A stretch of DNA of 64,000 bases from Neodontobutis hainanensis (GCA_024349245.1 JALDNG010000048.1:8160501-8224500); one strand, 5' to 3'. Counted from the stretch's first letter, positions 49,953-61,516 are shown. Numbers and translations are program-made. Notes: generated by a model from the letters alone, not told the origin.

Positions 49953-51800
49953 TCCATCCATCCATCCATCCTTCTTCTACCGCTTATCCGGGGCCGGGTC
50001 GCGGGGGCAGCAGTCTAAGCAGAGAAGCCCAGACTTCTCTCTCCCCAGACACTTCCTCCAGCTCTTCCGGGGGGATACTGAGGCGTTCCCAGGCCAGCCG
50101 AGAGACATAGTCCCTCCAGCGTGTCCTAGGTCTTCCCCGAGGTCTCCTCCCGGTGGGACATGCCCGGAACACCTCTCTAGGGAGGCGTCCTGGAGGCATC
50201 CGAAACAGATGCTCGAGCCACCTCAGCTGGCTCCTCTCGATGTGAAGGAGCAGCGGCTCTACTTTGAGCTCCTCCCGAGTGACCACGCTCCTCACCCTAT
50301 CTCTAAGGGAGCGCCCCGCCACTCTGCGGAGAAAGCTCATTTCGGCCGCCTGTATCCGGGATCTTGTTCTTTCGGTCATGACCCAAAGCTCATGACCATA
50401 GGTGAGAGTAGGAACGTAGATCGACTGGTAAATCGAGAGCTTTGCCTTACAGCTCAGCTCCTTCTTCACCACAACAGACCGGTACAGCGACCGCATTACT
50501 GCAGAAGCTGCACCGATCCGTCTGTCGATCTCACGCTCCTTCCTTCCCTCACTCGTGAACAAGACCCCGAGATACTTAAACTCCTCCACTTGAGGCAGGA
50601 GCTCTCCACCAACCTGGAGGGGGCAAGCCACCCTTTTCCGACTGAGAACTATGGTCTCAGACTTGGAGGTGCTGATCCTCATCCCATCCGCTTCACACTC
50701 GGCTGCAAACCGCCTCAGTGAACATTGAAGGTCCTGGCTTGATGGAGCCAACAGGACAACATCATTTACAAAAAGCAGAGATGAAATCCTGTGGTCCCCA
50801 AACCAGACTCCCTCCGGCCCCTGGCTGCGCCTAGAAATCCTGTCCATAAAGATAATGAACAGGACCGGTGACAAAGGGCAGCCCTGCCGGAGTCCAACAT
50901 GCACCGGGAACAGGTCTGACTTAGTGCCGGCAATGCGAACCAAGCTCCTGCTTCAGTCGTACAGGGACTGGATAGCCCTTAGCAAAGGGCCCCGGACCCC
51001 ATACTCCCAGAGCACCCCCCACAGGGCACCACGAGGGACACAGTCGAATGCCTTCTCCAGATCCACAAAGCACATGTGGACTGGTTTGGCAAACTCCCAT
51101 GAAACCCTCCAGCACCCTGGAGAGGGTATAGAGCTGGTCCAGTGTTTCACGACCGGGACGAAAACCGCATTGTTCCTCCTGGATCTGAGGTTCGACTATC
51201 GCCCGCATTCTCCTCTCCAGTACCCTGGCATAGACTTTCCCGGGGAGGCTGAGGAGTGTGATCCCTCTGTAGTTGGAACCCTCCGGTCCCCCTTCTTAAA
51301 AAGAGGGACCACCACCCCGGTCTGCCAGTCCAGAGGTACTGTCCCCAAGCGCAACGCGATGTTGCAGAGGCGTGTCAACCAAGACAGCCCCACAACATCC
51401 AGAAACTTGAGGTACTCAGGGCGTATCTCATCCACCCCCGGTGCCTTGCCACCGAGGAGCTTCCCAACTACCTCAGTGACTTCAGCCTGGGTGATGGACG
51501 AGTCCGCCTCTGAGCCCTCGGCCTCTGCTTCCCCAGTGGAAGACGTGACGGTGGGGTTGAGGAGATCCTCGAAGTATTCCTTCCACCGTCCAACAATATC
51601 CCCAGTTGAGGTCAGCAGATTCCCACCTCCACTGTAAACAGTGTTGGCAGGGCACTGCTTCCCCCTCCTGAGACGCCGGACGGTTTGCCAGAATTTCTTC
51701 GAGGCCGACCGATAGTCTTTTTCCATGGCCTCACCGAACTCCTCCCAGACCAGTTTTTGCCTCCACAACCACCCGTGTTGATTACTCACATTAGTCATGA
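49953..51800 (-). mobile_element. RTE-type (Rex3/Expander-like) LINE, 5'-truncated
   Basis: Minus-strand LINE with a (GGAT)n 3' tail (plus-strand ATCC repeats at 49953-49972). Coding pieces are 51798-51196 (ASKKFWQTVRRLRRGKQ, GGKAPGVDEIRPEYLK, DWQTGVVVPLFKKGDRR), 51150-50953 (FVDLEKAFDCVPRGALW, motif A) and 50943-49984 (LRQGCPLSPVLFIIFMD motif B; LLFVNDVVLLA; GRRPRGRPRTRWRDYVSRLA). The RT catalytic box reads FVND instead of FADD, so the first catalytic Asp of the pair is lost. No endonuclease remains. Inactive. Confidence 0.85.
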
Positions 51801-52110
51801 TTTGTTTTAAGATATGAGGAGAATGTAGACAAATACTGTAGGCCTACTATAACCTTACCAAGCATTCCACAACACTTGATGCTGCAGACTGAATATTTCA
51901 AGTATTTATTTCAATACTTACAGTATTACTTACCATAATCAGTTACAGTAATCAACCATCAATGATATCAATTACTGTAAACAAATAAAATCTATAGACA
52001 AATAAAAATTCATGCATGAATTAATGTACATACACTTTGACTCTGAATAAAAGTAAAGTAAAAGTAAACAGAAATGAAAGAAAACTACTGTAAAAGCAAC
52101 AAGAATACTG
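51801..52110. other. Unassigned AT-rich spacer
   Basis: No ORF of note and no repeat I can name. Probably includes the 3' flank of the IS630-type element. Confidence 0.4.
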
Positions 52111-52113
52111 TAA

Positions 52114-52830
52114 CTATTTGTCTCTCTGTCTGGCTGGATCAGGCCATAAGATTTCATCCACATCACAGGCTATGTCTTCATTGGCAAGGCACCGTTGGAA
52201 GAATCGCCTTGTGTGACGAATCCACCCCTGGACTGAAGCTGCTTCAATATGATCACATGCCTGATCCATGGCCTGAATGAGGGGCAAACGGTCATAAGGC
52301 CGCAGGTCATATACCTTCCACCGCCACGCTGAAAAGAATTCTTCTATAGGATTCAGGAAGGGGGAGTATGGGGGAAGGTATAAAACTTCAAAATCTGGGT
52401 GATCATGGAACCAGTGCTGGACCAGAGCAGCCCGATGAAATGAGACCCAAACGACAATGTACCGCATCTGGTCCACTTGGTGTAATGCTGTGACAATTTC
52501 ATGCAATCGGTCAAGAAATGCAAGTATCAGATTTGCATTATAGGGTCCCAAATTTGCATGGTGGTGGAGGACCCCATTTTGTGTGATAGTCCAGCTTCCA
52601 TCAGTGTCAGTCCATGGTTGATAACATGGTCAATAAGTGTTGCACGGATTTCTCGAGTCAAATTTGGTCCTCGTCTTCTATGTTTAGGTTCTATCACCTC
52701 TGCAAGTTCTTCTCTACCTGTTTCCTCTACCTAGGAGTCTTCCTCCCCCGCCTTCATCTCCTCTTTGAGCTCCCCCTCTCATTCTCACTCTTCTTCTTCT
52801 TCTTCTTCTTCTCCTAACACCTTCCATTTT
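52114..52830 (-). pseudogene. IS630-type (DD35E) transposase, internally deleted
   Basis: Minus strand. The 5' end has an Arg-rich leader (near 52820) and the helix-turn-helix opening TREIRATLIDHVINHGLTLM (about 52670-52610). This is joined directly to the catalytic C-terminal half TQNGVLHHHANLGPYNANLI and the frame 52551-52114. All sequence with the first catalytic Asp is missing. In the second catalytic block the frame reads VVWVSFHRA where relatives read WDNV-x-FHR; a 6-base in-frame loss has removed Asp-Asn. The Glu block FLNPIEEFFSAWRWKVYD is intact. A cut-and-paste transposase of the IS630/Tc1/mariner superfamily, reduced to a non-autonomous relic. Confidence 0.75.
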
Positions 52831-53638
52831 TGTTGAAGACAGGTGAACTCACCTGCTGCCTTTTATAGCACACCTGAGTGCTGCATTTTCAAATTAGCAC
52901 GTGTGCTTCCACACCTGGTAGATGTGTTTATCCAATTCGTTCATTAGTGTGGAAATTGGCAATCCGGTGCTTTGGAATTACAAGGAAGTAACCTCACAAT
53001 CCTTATCTGTGTCTAAGGTGTGAAAATGTGTGTAGAGTTTTAAAAATCACTGTCATATTACGACGTTTGTCTGTAAGAACTACGAGATCTCTTATGTGCC
53101 GCAGAGGCTGTCTCTCAGTCACACACACACCACAAGAATGAGCGGGGCACACGCATAACAGTACAAAAACTCATGCTTAATACAAAAAGTGACGATGGCG
53201 GAGAGAGCAAAACGTTCCAAAGTGTGGATACACTTCTCTAGAGTTAATTCAGACAACGCTCGTTGTCATAAGTGCAACAAAATGTTAGCATGTAAGGGTA
53301 GAAAAACAAGCAATTTGTCTAAGCACCTTTCAAAAGTGCATTATGTACAGACAGAGAAATGCAAAGTTTTTGACTGCGTAGCTAGCTCGTCTCTGGTGGT
53401 TGCACATCTACGTCTGGTATGTATGCTAAAATCATTTTAAATCAACGTTGTTAACGTCATGTAAAATAAATGTAAAATCTCCCGCATGTAGAAATTCTGT
53501 TGATTTATTTTGGTAGAAATGAGAGAATGAAATCAACATATTTTCTACTTGTTTTTAAAATGCCAAATAAAGATAAATTAGTATGTAAATGTAAACATTT
53601 ATTTGGCTAACTTAAATGCACAGCACTTCAAGTTAGTT

Positions 53639-53743
<105 letters not shown>

Positions 53744-53948
53744 CTAACACCTCTGGTCCAAACCAAGCCCAAAACCCCTTCACCATGACAGCTAGTGGAA
53801 GGATGCCTGAGGAGAGGGTGAATGGCTGCCACTTAGCCTTGACCAAGTTTATAGTGAAAGGTCTACACCCCTTTGCAACAGTGGAGTCCAACTGTGTGTA
53901 GGATATAAAGTAATTACAAAAAGGGTTGCATTTCAGCCCAATTATGCC

Positions 53949-54269
53949 TGTTATAGCCTTCGTGCCATTTGTTTTTTTTTTTTTTTTTTTTTTTTCTTTT
54001 CTCTTGTCTCCGCCTTTAGGTGTATGGCAGGTGACTGTAATCAGCGGTCTATAAAAGGAGGACCGCTGCCAGACAACGGTGCCCCTGGGTTCAGTCCTAC
54101 ACCTGCAGCGCAGCGCGGCGTTTGATTACTTTATTCCAGAATTTTTTTTCTTTGTGTTTGTTAAAATAAAACTTAATCGGCCGTAAGGCACAAGTTTGCC
54201 ATCCTTTTTCCTTGTTTCTGGTGTTATTGTGCTGTGAAGTTTCCCTAGTCTAGCCGACAGCACGTAACA
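53949..54269 (+). mobile_element. Solo LTR in hAT intron (321 bp)
   Basis: Begins TGTTA and ends TAACA, flanked by a 5-bp duplication ATGCC (53944-53948 and 54270-54274). TATA box TATAAAA at 54050-54056 and AATAAA at 54165-54170 give plus orientation. Length and 5-bp duplication fit a Ty3/gypsy or similar LTR. No internal region remains. Confidence 0.8.
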
Positions 54270-55959
54270 ATGCCATAATACAATAAACAACAACACAATT
54301 TAATAATGATAAAATAACAGATTATATTTGTTTTTACTCTAGGGAAATGTGCAGGGCATTCAACCCTAAATATACCTGTCCTTCCAGAAGTTATCTCAGC
54401 GACACCTTAATTCCTTCCTGGTATGGTGTTGAAAAGGCCAATGTGATCAGTGAGCTGAAAGATGTGCCAAAGCTGGCCATCATATCAGATGGGTGGACCA
54501 GCCTCCGGCAAGATCACTATCTCACGGTTACAGTGCACTACACAAGCCAGAGCAGTGTAAAACAGAAGGTCCTCCAATCCAGGGCAGTATACAAATCACA
54601 AACTGGCGATGTAGTGGCTGAGGAAATCTCAGACATCCTGGAAGAGTTTGAGGTAGATCTGAGCAAGATTGTAGCTGTGACTGTTGATAATGCTAGCAAT
54701 ATGGATATTGCTATCAAGAAGCTACATATCCTAAAAATAGGATGTTTTGCACATACATTGAATCTGGCTGCACAGAAAATTTACAAAATTGCATCCATTG
54801 ATAAATGGGCAGCCCAAATCAGAGCAGTGGTCGTGTGGTTCAAGAGATCCTCTATGTCTAAAACAGTGTTGACAGAAAAGCAACTGCTCCTTGGTAAGTT
54901 GAATCTAATAATATAAGTGTTATTTTGAAATTCACACATCTAACAATATAATTCAATATTCAAGTGTGTGCTAAATAAATGTATATTGTTTTTTGTTGTT
55001 GTTGCAGGTCTTCCAAAACATTCATGTATTCTGGATGTCAAGACCAGGTGGAACTCTCTATATCTAATGATCGAGAGATTTATGGAGCAGTTTCCTGCAA
55101 TCCAAGCAGCAGCCTTGTACCCACGACTTCGAAAAGCATTGTCCAAGGACAACCTGAACCGTCCAAAAGATGATGACTTCCATAAGACTGAGGAGTTTGT
55201 CAAGATAATGAGAATCCTTTATACATCCACATTGTGTGTGTCATGTGAAAAAAATACCACATGTGGACAGATCTTACCCATCCTTCAAAAACTGGAAGAA
55301 CGTTTTTTTGTGAAGGATGAGGATACCATGTTTGTGGCATCAATCAAAGAGAAGGTGTGGGAAAACCTTTCCCAGCGATATCAGAATGAGGACATTCAAG
55401 CCTTCCTGCATGAGGCCACAGCAATGGACCCCAGATTCAAAGGGAGGTCAGTGATGCAACTTGGGAGAGATTCAGGATGAAAGCTATTGACACTGTGACA
55501 GGACAAACAACAGAGCTGGAACAGACAGATACAGAGCACCAGCAAAAGGATCAGTCATCTGAAGAAGAAGGTGAGGAAATGGAGGAGACAATACCTCCAT
55601 TAAAGAAAACAAGGAGTGCCTTGGAGGAGCTGTTCTCAGAGGAGAACAGGAAATTGAGGTTGACCATCCAATAGGATACCTCGTCTCTCGACTTTAGTGA
55701 ACGTGTTGGCCAAGAGGTTGATGTCTACAAAAGCCTGCCTCCCATTCCTATTGCTGAAGATCCTGTGTTGTGTTGGTGGGAGAAGAGAGCTGTTCTGCCC
55801 CTCCTCACAAATGTTGCAACAGGATACCTTTGTGCTCAAGCCTCTTCCACCCCAAGTGAAAGGGTGTTTTCAACTGCAAGGAACACATTAAGCCAGGAGA
55901 AGTCCCAGCTTTTGCCAGAAAAGGCAAATATGTTAATCTTTCTTCAAAAAAATGGCTAA

Positions 55960-56314
55960 AGAGTCCTTTTGCAGCCTGTCTACATTATGCCCCACCCATG
56001 TTGCTTTGTACCACTGTATGTTCTTTAGCAGAAAAATATAGTTCATTTTATTTGTTTTACATTCATTTGTTTTTTTGTATAATAGCTATTTGTTCAAACA
56101 TGGCTGTTTCTTGCACTATAAATAATTGTTTTATTAATTTTACATTAAAAATAAAGAAATGTTAATTCTGTTCTCAACTTGTTCTTAAAAAAAAACACAC
56201 ACACACACACAACACAAAGTACCGATAAGAATACCGTTAAAGTACCGGACCGTTAAGAAGTATTAATAAGAGTAGTAATACTGTTAAAACCTTAACGATA
56301 TCCATCCCTAATCC
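55960..56314 (+). mobile_element. hAT 3' end
   Basis: AT-rich 3' flank of the transposase with a CA run (56193-56212). It ends at about 56314 in GATATCCATCCCTA, the inverted form of a TAGGGATGG-type hAT terminus. The next bases belong to an IS630-type transposase C-terminus, so the hAT seems to have inserted into that element. I could not find the matching left terminus. Confidence 0.6.
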
Positions 56315-57660
56315 TGTCCCTTGCTAAACAACGGGGAAAGAAACCTTTAGCATGCCGAATCCAACCTTGTATTGCTTCAACTCCAATGTTGTCACATGCT
56401 GCATCCATTGACTGAAGGATTTTGGTCATAGACCTTCCACCTCCATGCAGAAAAATAATCTTCAATGGGATTAAGGAAGGGCAAGTATGGTGGGAGGCAC
56501 ACATTTATAAAACGTGGGTTATTTTCAAACCACTCATGAATTCTAGGACCACGGTGAAAGTTCACATTGTCCCAGAGTACCACATACATGGGATGCTCTG
56601 CCTCCTCATCACCTCTCTGTTCACGTCTCAGTAGTGCTTCCTGTAGAGCATCCAGAAATGTTAGAAAAATGGGCAGTGTTTTAAGGCCCTAAAGTCACAT
56701 GGCGGTGAATAACCCCGTAGCTGCTGATGGCAGCACATATGGTCACATTGCCACCATGCTGCCCTGGCAACTCTACATTGGCACGTTGACCAATAATGTT
56801 GCGGCCTCTCCTTCTCCTCTTGGTGAGATTGAAGCCAGCTTCGTCCAAGAAGATGCACTCATGAGGCCTCTCCATGGAATCCATTTGAAACATTCTCTAT
56901 AAAAATTAACAAACATTAATTTTTGAAGTAATGTAAATGACAGCATTCCAGGCTTCATGCCTCTGTATACATGTGCTACATTACTATTCAACACAGTAAA
57001 GATGTACAGTAACTCTATAGTGCTATATAATCGCTGGACATGATTACTTACTTGTACATATTGATATTGTTGCTCTTTTACCCTTTCAGAATTTCTCTCA
57101 AATGATACACTGTAGGCTTGTTTGAGACTTATTAGGTTGCGTTTCAAGACACGGTCAATTGTTGAGAGACTCACACTGTTGATTCCTTCAAAATTCACAT
57201 TGTCTTCCTCAACTCGCTGTTGTATTTCACGCAGACGAATGAGATTATTTTAAAAGACCATATTGACAATAATGGTCTCCTGCTGTTGTGAGAACATACC
57301 TGTCCTTCCACCGGCATGTGGCAGGCTTTCAGTTCTATCAAATAAAACCGCTTGTTAGAATTGTACAGACAGGACTAATGCATTGAAATGTCACTAAATA
57401 TGTACAATACATAAAATACTATTATATAAGTATATCACATCAAGAAAAGGACACATTTTTAGAGATGTTACAGTAATTTACTGAGACATTCCACAACTGT
57501 GCATACTGTACTGCAAGTTTGAGGGACCAAACTTACCTGTTCTCTTTTCTGAATGTCCTGACAATGGACGTCACAGAGAACCTCTTCCTCCTCCTCCATC
57601 TCTTCCTCCTCCATCTCTTCCTCTTGCTCCTTCTCTCCTGCCCTCCATTGTGAAAATCAC
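56315..57660 (-). pseudogene. IS630-type (DD35E) transposase with introns
   Basis: The gene reads right to left. The Arg-rich leader and SVTSIVRTFRKEN lie near 57650-57538, with a GTAAGT donor. The next exon resumes with ESLPHAGGRTGMFSQ near 57343, then IRLREIQQRVEEDN, FEGINSVSLSTIDRVLKRNL, and a second donor near 57048. The last exon from about 56897 gives ECIFLDEAGFNLTKRRRRGR (first Asp), a stop and a one-base slip near 56690, VVLWDNVNFHRGPRI (second Asp) and LPFLNPIEDYFSAWRWKVYD (Glu; 35 residues after the second Asp). The catalytic triad is present but the frame is broken, and the C-terminus is cut by the hAT end. Confidence 0.75.
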
Positions 57661-57669
57661 ACATGCCAT

Positions 57670-58340
57670 TTCAATTTGACATGGCTTTATATCCTGATTA
57701 TTTATTAGGAGCAACACATTACTGATTTGAAACAGGTGTGTTCAATTTTGAGTGCTTGTGTGTTACCGATGACAATAGTGTGTTGCTCGTCTTCACTTTT
57801 GGGGGCTGTGTTGTGCCATTCTGAGTGATTAGTGAGTGAGTGAAGAGATTCCGATTTGCTTGTTGTGTCTAACCATATGATAAGTGTTTAAGGTTCTGCA
57901 AACTGTGTGATTCAATCAATAAAGCGGTTTGTACACGTGCAACTTTGGTTTTGAAAATGTATTTTAGTGTTTTAGCAATTGTGAAATACTGTATATCATC
58001 AGAAATATGGGTCCATGCATGGCCTTTTCGACCTTGAGCTTGTACTTGTCCACTTCCTCTTTCTCTTGCTCTACCTCTGCCTATTGCTCTCCCGCCATCC
58101 ATGCTTGCAAAGTTCCAGAAACTTTTTGTAGCTGGCTGATTGGTGTTCAGTTTTGCAAGTAAGTGCCTTAAGGTGTGTTTTTGAGTTGTTGCAATTACCC
58201 AATGTATTTTGGATACATATGTTTTCCAAATGGCAACAAAGTGTCTTTTGTTTAAAGTATGGGTACATTTGTTTGAGGTATGGTAACAAAAGCTTCAGGT
58301 TGTGGTACTTTAGTCTAAGCATGGGTCTATAGTGTTCAAG
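57670..58340 (-). mobile_element. IS630-type N-terminal fragment (MITE-like)
   Basis: Minus-strand frame from 58102 encodes MDGGRAIGRGRARERGSGQV, then HAWTHISDDIQ, the Gly/Arg-rich leader and first helix of the same transposase family, and nothing beyond. With non-coding flanks on both sides this looks like an internally deleted derivative. It lies next to the Gmr1-like integrase. Confidence 0.5.
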
Positions 58341-58363
58341 AAACGGGCAAAAACTGTAAGACT

Positions 58364-59017
58364 ATGCTCCATACATATTGTTTGGAGTTTGAAAAAGACT
58401 GGGATGAAGGCGTTCATTTCCAAATGTTTGCTATTCGGGAGGTGGTTCAGGAATTCCTCGGTTTTAGTCCTTCAGAGTTGGTGTTTGCACACATGGTGCG
58501 TGGTCCTTTAAAACTTCTAAAAGAGAAATGGTTGTGTGAAGGGACAGAGAAAAACCTTTTGGATTATGTGTGTAAATTTAGATTAAAACTGCGGCGTGCA
58601 TGTGAAATCGCTAAAGAAAACTTGGAAGTTGCACAAACTAAAATGAAGACCTTGTTTGACAGACATGCTAAAGTATGTGAGTTTCAGCCTGGTGACAAAG
58701 TGTTGGTGCTATTACCTATTCCTGGTGCTAGCCTTCAAGCTTGCTACAGTGGACCTTATGTTATTCAGAGAAAGGTTAGAGACAGGGACTATCTGATTGC
58801 CACGCATGACAGACGACGGGGGTCCCGATTATGTCACGTTAACATGTTAAAAGGTTACTATGAACGAACACCTTCTCTGTCACATGTCACCTGTGATACT
58901 GCTGTTTCTCCTGTGGCGCTGTCCAGTGCTGAAGTCGCAGCGCCTTGTCTTGTCACTGAAAAAGTCCCAGAAGCGCTGTCCGGTGCTACAAGTGCTGCCT
59001 CTAACCTCAGTAAATAA
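58364..59017 (+). pseudogene. Gmr1-like integrase C-terminal region
   Basis: Open frame of 217 codons that starts after the integrase catalytic Glu. It shows YCLEFEKDWDEGVHFQMFAI, EFLGFSPSELVFAHMVRGPL, LEVAQTKMKTLFDRHAKV, then a GPY/F-type module: FQPGDKVLVLLPIPG, YSGPYVIQRKVRDRDYLIAT, RLCHVNMLKGYY. The frame ends at 59017 in an Ala/Ser-rich linker. The RT linker continues in another frame from 58860. The DDE catalytic residues themselves are not in the window's fragment. Confidence 0.75.
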
Positions 59018-60212
59018 TACAGCGGCACTGCCAGTTGCTGATGAGGGAGGCGGGGCTCTATCTAAAGCGTTGACTCAAGGAAAGTTGTTAAATTGTGACA
59101 TTATGAATAACATTTATTCTCATTTTCCTCATCTTCAAGAGCTTCAATGCTCAGATTTGGCGGAATTGTTAAATGCCAATAAATCTTTGTTTTTGGATGT
59201 GCCATGTCAAACAACAGTGCTGATGAATGATATTGATGTTGGTGATACACTGCCCATCAAGCGAAACCCTTATCGTGTCAATCCTGATAAACGTGACCGT
59301 CTTAAGCAGCAGGTAGAATACATGTTAGCCCATAATATTGCTGAGCCCAGTTGTAGTGCTTGGAGTTCCCCTTGCCTGCTTGCTATTAAATCTAACGGTG
59401 AAGATCGTTTTTGTACCGACTTCAGGAAAGTGAATAATGTTACCAAGCCTGATTGTTTTCCGTTGCCGCGCATTGAGGACTGTGTTGACTGTGTTGGAGG
59501 TGCGAAATTTGTGTCCAAGCTTGACTTGCTGAAAGGTTATTGGTAGGTGCCTTTAACAGATCGCGCTGTGGATATTTCTGCCTTTGTTATGCCTGATAAC
59601 CTTTTGTAATATACAGTCATGGCTTTTGGCATGCGCAATGCACCAGCTACCTTTCAGCGCTTGATGAATATCGTGCTGTCCGGTCTGTCCTTCTGTGAGG
59701 CTTATTTAGACGACTTGGTTGTGTGATCAGAGACATGGTTTGAGCACTTAGAACACCTTCGGATTGTGTTTTGTCGTCTAAAAGGAGCCAAGTTAACGGT
59801 GAATTTATCTAAATGTGAATTTGCTCAGGCAACAGTTACCTACTTAGGAAAGGTGGTGGGGGTCAAGTATGTCCTGTAAGGGCAAAAGTGGAAAGTATTG
59901 TGGCTTTTTCTGTCCCAACCACCCGCACTGAGCTTTGTCGATATTTGGCAATTATTATCAAGGGTTTTGTAAGAACTTTTCTGCCGTGGCATCTCCATTA
60001 ACCGACCTATTGAGCCCTAAGGTGTCCTTTATGGTGTCTGACCTCTGTCAAACTGCTTTTGAAAACACCAAGTTCTTGTTGTTGTGTGCTCCTGTCCTCG
60101 TTGCACCTTCCTTGAGAGGTCTTTTAAACTGGCTGTAGATGCCAGTGACACCGGGGTGGGCGCTGTGTTGTTACAAGAAGGTCTCGATGACGTTGATCAC
60201 CCAGTTTTGTAA
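59018..60212 (+). pseudogene. Gmr1-like reverse transcriptase and RNase H start
   Basis: Linker and RT: HFPHLQELQCSDLAELLNAN, LKQQVEYMLAHNIAEPSCSA, CTDFRKVNNVTKPDCFPLPR, KFVSKLDLLKGYW. In-frame stops then occur where relatives have sense codons (TAG at 59544-59546, TAA near 59608, TGA near 59726). Between them the frame stays readable: VMAFGMRNAPATFQRLMNIV and the catalytic AYLDDLVV (YLDD intact). Frame slips near 59860 and 59945 precede NYYQGFCKNFSAVASPLTDL. RNase H begins LAVDASDTGVGAVLLQEG (60126-60180) and is cut at about 60212. Non-functional. Confidence 0.78.
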
Positions 60213-61065
60213 TAATAATAATAATAATAATAATGGATTGGATTTCTGTCAAGGAATCAATACACAAAACAGTGTAGAGACAATCAGATTTCTCTAGAGA
60301 TCAACCTTCAACCAATTGTGAATTAAATAAGTCAGACTCATCCTTAAGTTTTTACATGCATGGGGAGAACTTTTTATATGAAATGTCTTATTTCATCTCT
60401 GTAGTGATCTGCTCTGACTACAGAATCTCCGACTGGCCAATTGTTCCCCCCTGCCTTTTATTGAAACTCAAACACAGTCAGCCTCCCCCAACCACACAGG
60501 GTGGGTTTTGGCAGTTAGTTACAAAAAACAGTACATTTTAGGAGTTATCTCTCTCTGCATCTTGTCTAAACACAGGAACTGTGAACAATGGGCTTGACAT
60601 GTCCTGCTGGTTGCAGCTACATGACAGTTACAGCACTTCCTGTTATTGATTACACACACACACAATATTAATGACCCTTTCTTAGCAAAGGCTTGTTGAA
60701 AAATTTGACAACTTTTCTTACTGAAAAACTCTAACAATTTATATAGCGCTTTTCTCCCTAGGGACTCAAAGCGCATACAGGTCGTAAATTATTCATTCAT
60801 ACACAGTCACACTGGTGATGGTAAGCTACAACTGTAGCCACAGCTGCCCTGGAGCAGACTGACGTGGCAACCATTTTGCGCCTACAGCCTCTCCGACCAA
60901 CACCACATACATTCACTGAACATTCTTACACATTCATATGAGGCAAGGTGGGTTAAGTGTCTTGCCCAAGGACACAACAACAGTATGAATTGTGGGGAGA
61001 GCGGGAATCAAACCCACTACCTTCCGGTTGAAAGACAACCACTCTACCACTGAGCCACTGCCGCC
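60213..61065 (-). mobile_element. Composite insertion in Gmr1-like RNase H
   Basis: The RNase H frame stops at DHPV near 60210 and resumes at 61066 with LYLSKKLDCHQKW. Between lie a (TAA)n run (60211-60235), a non-coding segment 60247-60710 that starts TGTCAA and ends TTTGACA (possible solo LTR; AATAAA on the minus strand near 60455; no clear target duplication), and a minus-strand tRNA-derived SINE at 60740-61065. The SINE head reads, on the minus strand, GCAGTGGCTCAGTGGTAGAG. Confidence 0.6.
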
Positions 61066-61327
61066 CCAGTTGTACTTGTCTAAGAAGCTTGACTGCCATC
61101 AGAAATGGGCACGGGAGGGTTTAGATTGTCAAAAGTTTTACCAAAAATGACAAATAAAACACAGTTTAAATATCATCCTTGTCTCCTGTGTCAATAATAT
61201 GTTTCACCCTTGGATCGTAACACTTGCATCTCTGGGAGTGTCAGGACCGGCTCAATAGAGCCTCATTCTCTACACGCGAGCTGGTAAACGCAAAAATAAA
61301 AAATAAAAAATACACCTGTGATAAGCT

Positions 61328-61516
61328 TTGGCTTTAGTAATGGCTGACTCTGGTTCTGATGGAGAACATCTACTTTTAGAGTCTTTTCAGCCGAGTGAAA
61401 GTGAGAACGAGCAAGAAAGAGAGTGTGTGTGTGACTTGGACAGTGGCGGCGCTGCTCCTGCCTCTCTCAGTACTAAGCACACGGCATTTTTTCCAAACTT
61501 TGCCCAACATCATTAA
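61328..61516 (+). other. Short acidic ORF, unrecognised
   Basis: 62 codons with an ATG at 61340 inside (MADSGSDGEHLLLESFQPSE), Ser/Glu-rich, ending KHTAFFPNFAQHH. It resembles the acidic N-termini of some DNA-transposon proteins, but I cannot assign it. It ends just before the sequence shared by blocks 2 and 3 (about 61530). Confidence 0.25.

Larger units (their letters stand above)
42434..49955 (-). repeat. TAAR segmental duplication, copy 2
   Basis: The compact copy of the block: TAAR 3' flank, two-exon gene, upstream region, hAT remnant and decayed LINE, in the same order as copy 1 but with far fewer insertions. The match to copy 1 fades at 49955, where an RTE-type LINE begins. SINE and LINE 3' ends present here (47130-47495, 49373-49780) are absent from the corresponding places in copy 1. 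Confidence 0.85.
58350..61230 (+). mobile_element. Gmr1-like Ty3/gypsy remnant (integrase before RT)
   Basis: In plus-strand order this remnant has an integrase C-terminus, an RT, the start of RNase H, and an LTR-like 3' end (AATAAA at about 61153, ending CGTAACA near 61230). Integrase upstream of RT is the reverse of ordinary Ty3/gypsy and is the hallmark of Gmr1-like elements of fish and other deuterostomes. It is truncated on the left, internally deleted after RNase H, and interrupted from about 60213 to 61065 by younger repeats. Confidence 0.8.

Noticed and set aside
50209..51637. Plus-strand ORFs of 170 and 260 codons
   Set aside because: Antisense to the RTE-type LINE; they match no fold and mirror its codons.
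60990..61065. tRNA gene on the minus strand
   Set aside because: Same reasoning: a second SINE family whose head resembles a tRNA; body and tail are present to 60740.
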